Shown here piece by piece: positions 6,616-7,740 of a stretch of 7,740 nucleotides of DNA. How positions within the stretch are numbered: position 1 is the stretch's first letter; each line of letters starts with the position of its first letter. A program made the translations under genes and the position numbers. The notes under the pieces were generated by a model, which worked only from the letters and a program-made list of their open reading frames with translations, had not been told where the DNA came from and searched no databases. The stretch comes from Pseudobacteriovorax antillogorgiicola (GTDB lineage Bacteria; Bdellovibrionota_B; Oligoflexia; Oligoflexales; RGVZ01): positions 1-7,740 of the forward strand of contig CAMDGW010000113.1 in assembly GCA_945897695.1 (NCBI GenBank), written 5' to 3'.

Positions 6616-7059
6616 TTACGCTGATTGGGATGCTTCGAGCAAATGAATGAATACATGTTTAATCAACTGGTCTGCAGACCATTCTGCCGAACCCCGCATC
6701 CAAGTTGGGTGACCAAACATGTCAATGATTGGAGTCAGGCGCGCAAGTGGATGTTCAGTGGACTGAAAATTGCGTGTTTTGATCAGGCTTATATCCATAA
6801 ACTGCCCATTTCTGACAAACTTGATCTGAGCGGTACCGTGCAGCAGCGTAAGAAGCAGTGGTGATTTTTGCGGGACGCCCGACAGCATGCGGATGGGTGC
6901 TGCAGCGTGATGATTATAGGTATCAACGGCAGTTACCACATCTTCGATCAGTGCCCCAAATGGGCCGTCTCCAGACAAGGTCTCATCTGCAGGAATCCAT
7001 TGTCCATTCTGGTATCTTGCCCGAGCCAGATTCTTGATCCAGGTGCTGTCAGACTGCAT
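6616..7059 (-). CDS. Protein of unknown function, 147 aa
   Basis: No family is recognised. The 147 aa have no signal peptide, membrane segment or cysteine, so a cytoplasmic protein is likely. Features visible are a basic aromatic N-terminus (WIKNLARARYQNGQW, 7-21), a mixed strand/helix middle including SPLLLTLLHGTAQIKFV (66-82), and a C-terminal amphipathic helix (about 127-143) that contains two histidines, H135 and H139, spaced by four. The ATG has GGAG 7 nt upstream (7067-7070). It starts 19 nt after the outer-membrane gene stop and ends 39 nt before the 100-aa gene, so it is very probably cotranscribed with both and with nnr. The spacing, the ribosome site and ordinary amino-acid composition support it being real. 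Confidence 0.72.
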   Translation of the reverse strand: MQSDSTWIKNLARARYQNGQWIPADETLSGDGPFGALIEDVVTAVDTYNHHAAAPIRMLSGVPQKSPLLLTLLHGTAQIKFVRNGQFMDISLIKTRNFQSTEHPLARLTPIIDMFGHPTWMRGSAEWSADQLIKHVFIHLLEASQSA

Positions 7060-7078
7060 GATGATACTCCGCTTACGT

Positions 7079-7740
7079 TTAAAATATGAATATCAGTGAT
7101 CCCACAATTTCGGTGGTCTCCGTGTAGTCTGGAGTGGCTGCCTTGAATGCCTCCACCCGGTCAGGTTGGATGACCTTCCAGGTGGATTTTGAACGGGTAT
7201 GTTTTGCAGCCACAGACAGCCATTCAAATGGAACTGCCTTAATTTTACCGACTCCACTTAGAATCTGTCCATCCGCAGAGGCGCTCCCGACCGAATTAAG
7301 GCCGCGGGCAATGTAGTTGGTTTGCTGCTCAATCGTTCCAGAAAGTGACAATTCAAAACCAAGCGGAAACTTCTGTTTTGCGGTGAGGCTTCCGCTGGCT
7401 GAGCTGTCCGGGCCTGGTAACAAGGGTAGTTTGTAGTCGTAGCCTACATACTTCGCGCCTATCTTAAGCGTTGTGGCAGAAGGAAAAGAGACACTCACTG
7501 AGTTGTCTGAAACCATCTGTGCGGTAACAGGCTCTGTTTCACTATCCACGACTAGATCATAGGTGCCCAAAAATTCAACTGTCCAGCTGGTGGGTGCGTT
7601 TTTCATCCAACCAAGGCGCCCAGACGCTCCGCGAACGCCAAAGCGCTGACCTCTTTCAAAATTAGGATAGGTGAATCCGATATGACCATCTGTACCAATC
7701 CACCATCCTGATGGTAGTGGTGTCTCAATCCAAAGTGATC
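7079..7740 (-). CDS. Outer-membrane beta-barrel protein, C-terminal part (5' end outside the window)
   Basis: The frame is open from the window edge to the TAA at 7079, giving about 220 residues. An internal ATG at 7606 is not the start, because the open frame continues upstream through IGFTYPNFERGQRFG and related sequence with no stop. The visible part consists of repeated stretches of alternating polar and non-polar residues separated by Gly/Ser/Asn/Pro turns (for example TLKIGAKYVGYDY and FELSLSGTI), typical of antiparallel membrane strands. It ends in EIVGSLIFIF: a terminal Phe after alternating hydrophobic residues, the signal read by the BAM assembly machinery. There are no cysteines. 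No specific porin or transporter family is recognised. It is the first visible gene of the run leading to nnr; the promoter must lie beyond the window. Confidence 0.7.
   Translation of the reverse strand, partial: SLWIETPLPSGWWIGTDGHIGFTYPNFERGQRFGVRGASGRLGWMKNAPTSWTVEFLGTYDLVVDSETEPVTAQMVSDNSVSVSFPSATTLKIGAKYVGYDYKLPLLPGPDSSASGSLTAKQKFPLGFELSLSGTIEQQTNYIARGLNSVGSASADGQILSGVGKIKAVPFEWLSVAAKHTRSKSTWKVIQPDRVEAFKAATPDYTETTEIVGSLIFIF

Overview
This is a mid-GC window dense with genes. It looks like part of the chromosome of a Gram-negative, lipid-using bacterium. The Gram-negative inference rests on a protein ending in an outer-membrane beta-barrel C-terminus and on a small lipoprotein. The fused beta-oxidation enzyme has the order dehydrogenase then hydratase (the FadN type known from Bacillus, opposite to E. 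coli FadB). With the outer-membrane proteins this would fit Bdellovibrionota/Oligoflexia or another delta-proteobacterial-type lineage, but that placement is inference and is not secure. There are no rRNA or tRNA genes, CRISPR arrays, transposases or phage genes.

Layout. Bases 1-232 are non-coding and lie downstream of the fad operon. They hold a probable terminator, a 17-bp perfect hairpin and a 27-bp-period tandem duplication. Bases 233-3895 (minus strand) are a two-gene beta-oxidation operon read fadN then fadA, with a 42-nt gap. A sigma70-like promoter and a strong ribosome binding site precede fadN, and an inverted repeat lies just after the predicted transcription start. Bases 4028-4645 (plus strand) carry two small genes: a 113-aa, probably helical protein of unknown role and a 70-aa lipoprotein. 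Bases 4667-7740 (minus strand) look like one operon. Transcription enters from beyond the right edge and passes through the 3' part of an outer-membrane beta-barrel gene, a 147-aa unknown, a 100-aa unknown and nnr, the bifunctional NAD(P)HX epimerase/dehydratase. The last two overlap by 4 bases (ATGA).

How the genes work together. FadN hydrates trans-2-enoyl-CoA and oxidises the resulting 3-hydroxyacyl-CoA. FadA cleaves the 3-ketoacyl-CoA to acetyl-CoA and a shortened acyl-CoA. The acyl-CoA dehydrogenase and acyl-CoA ligase that complete the cycle are not in the window. Nnr repairs hydrated NADH and NADPH and is a housekeeping metabolite-repair enzyme. Its link to the two unknown upstream proteins and the barrel is positional only.

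Most of the window is ordinary metabolism. The less ordinary parts are the compound repeat after fadA, the possible operator at the fadN start, the four-gene nnr operon with two unrecognised small proteins, and the small two-gene plus-strand unit.
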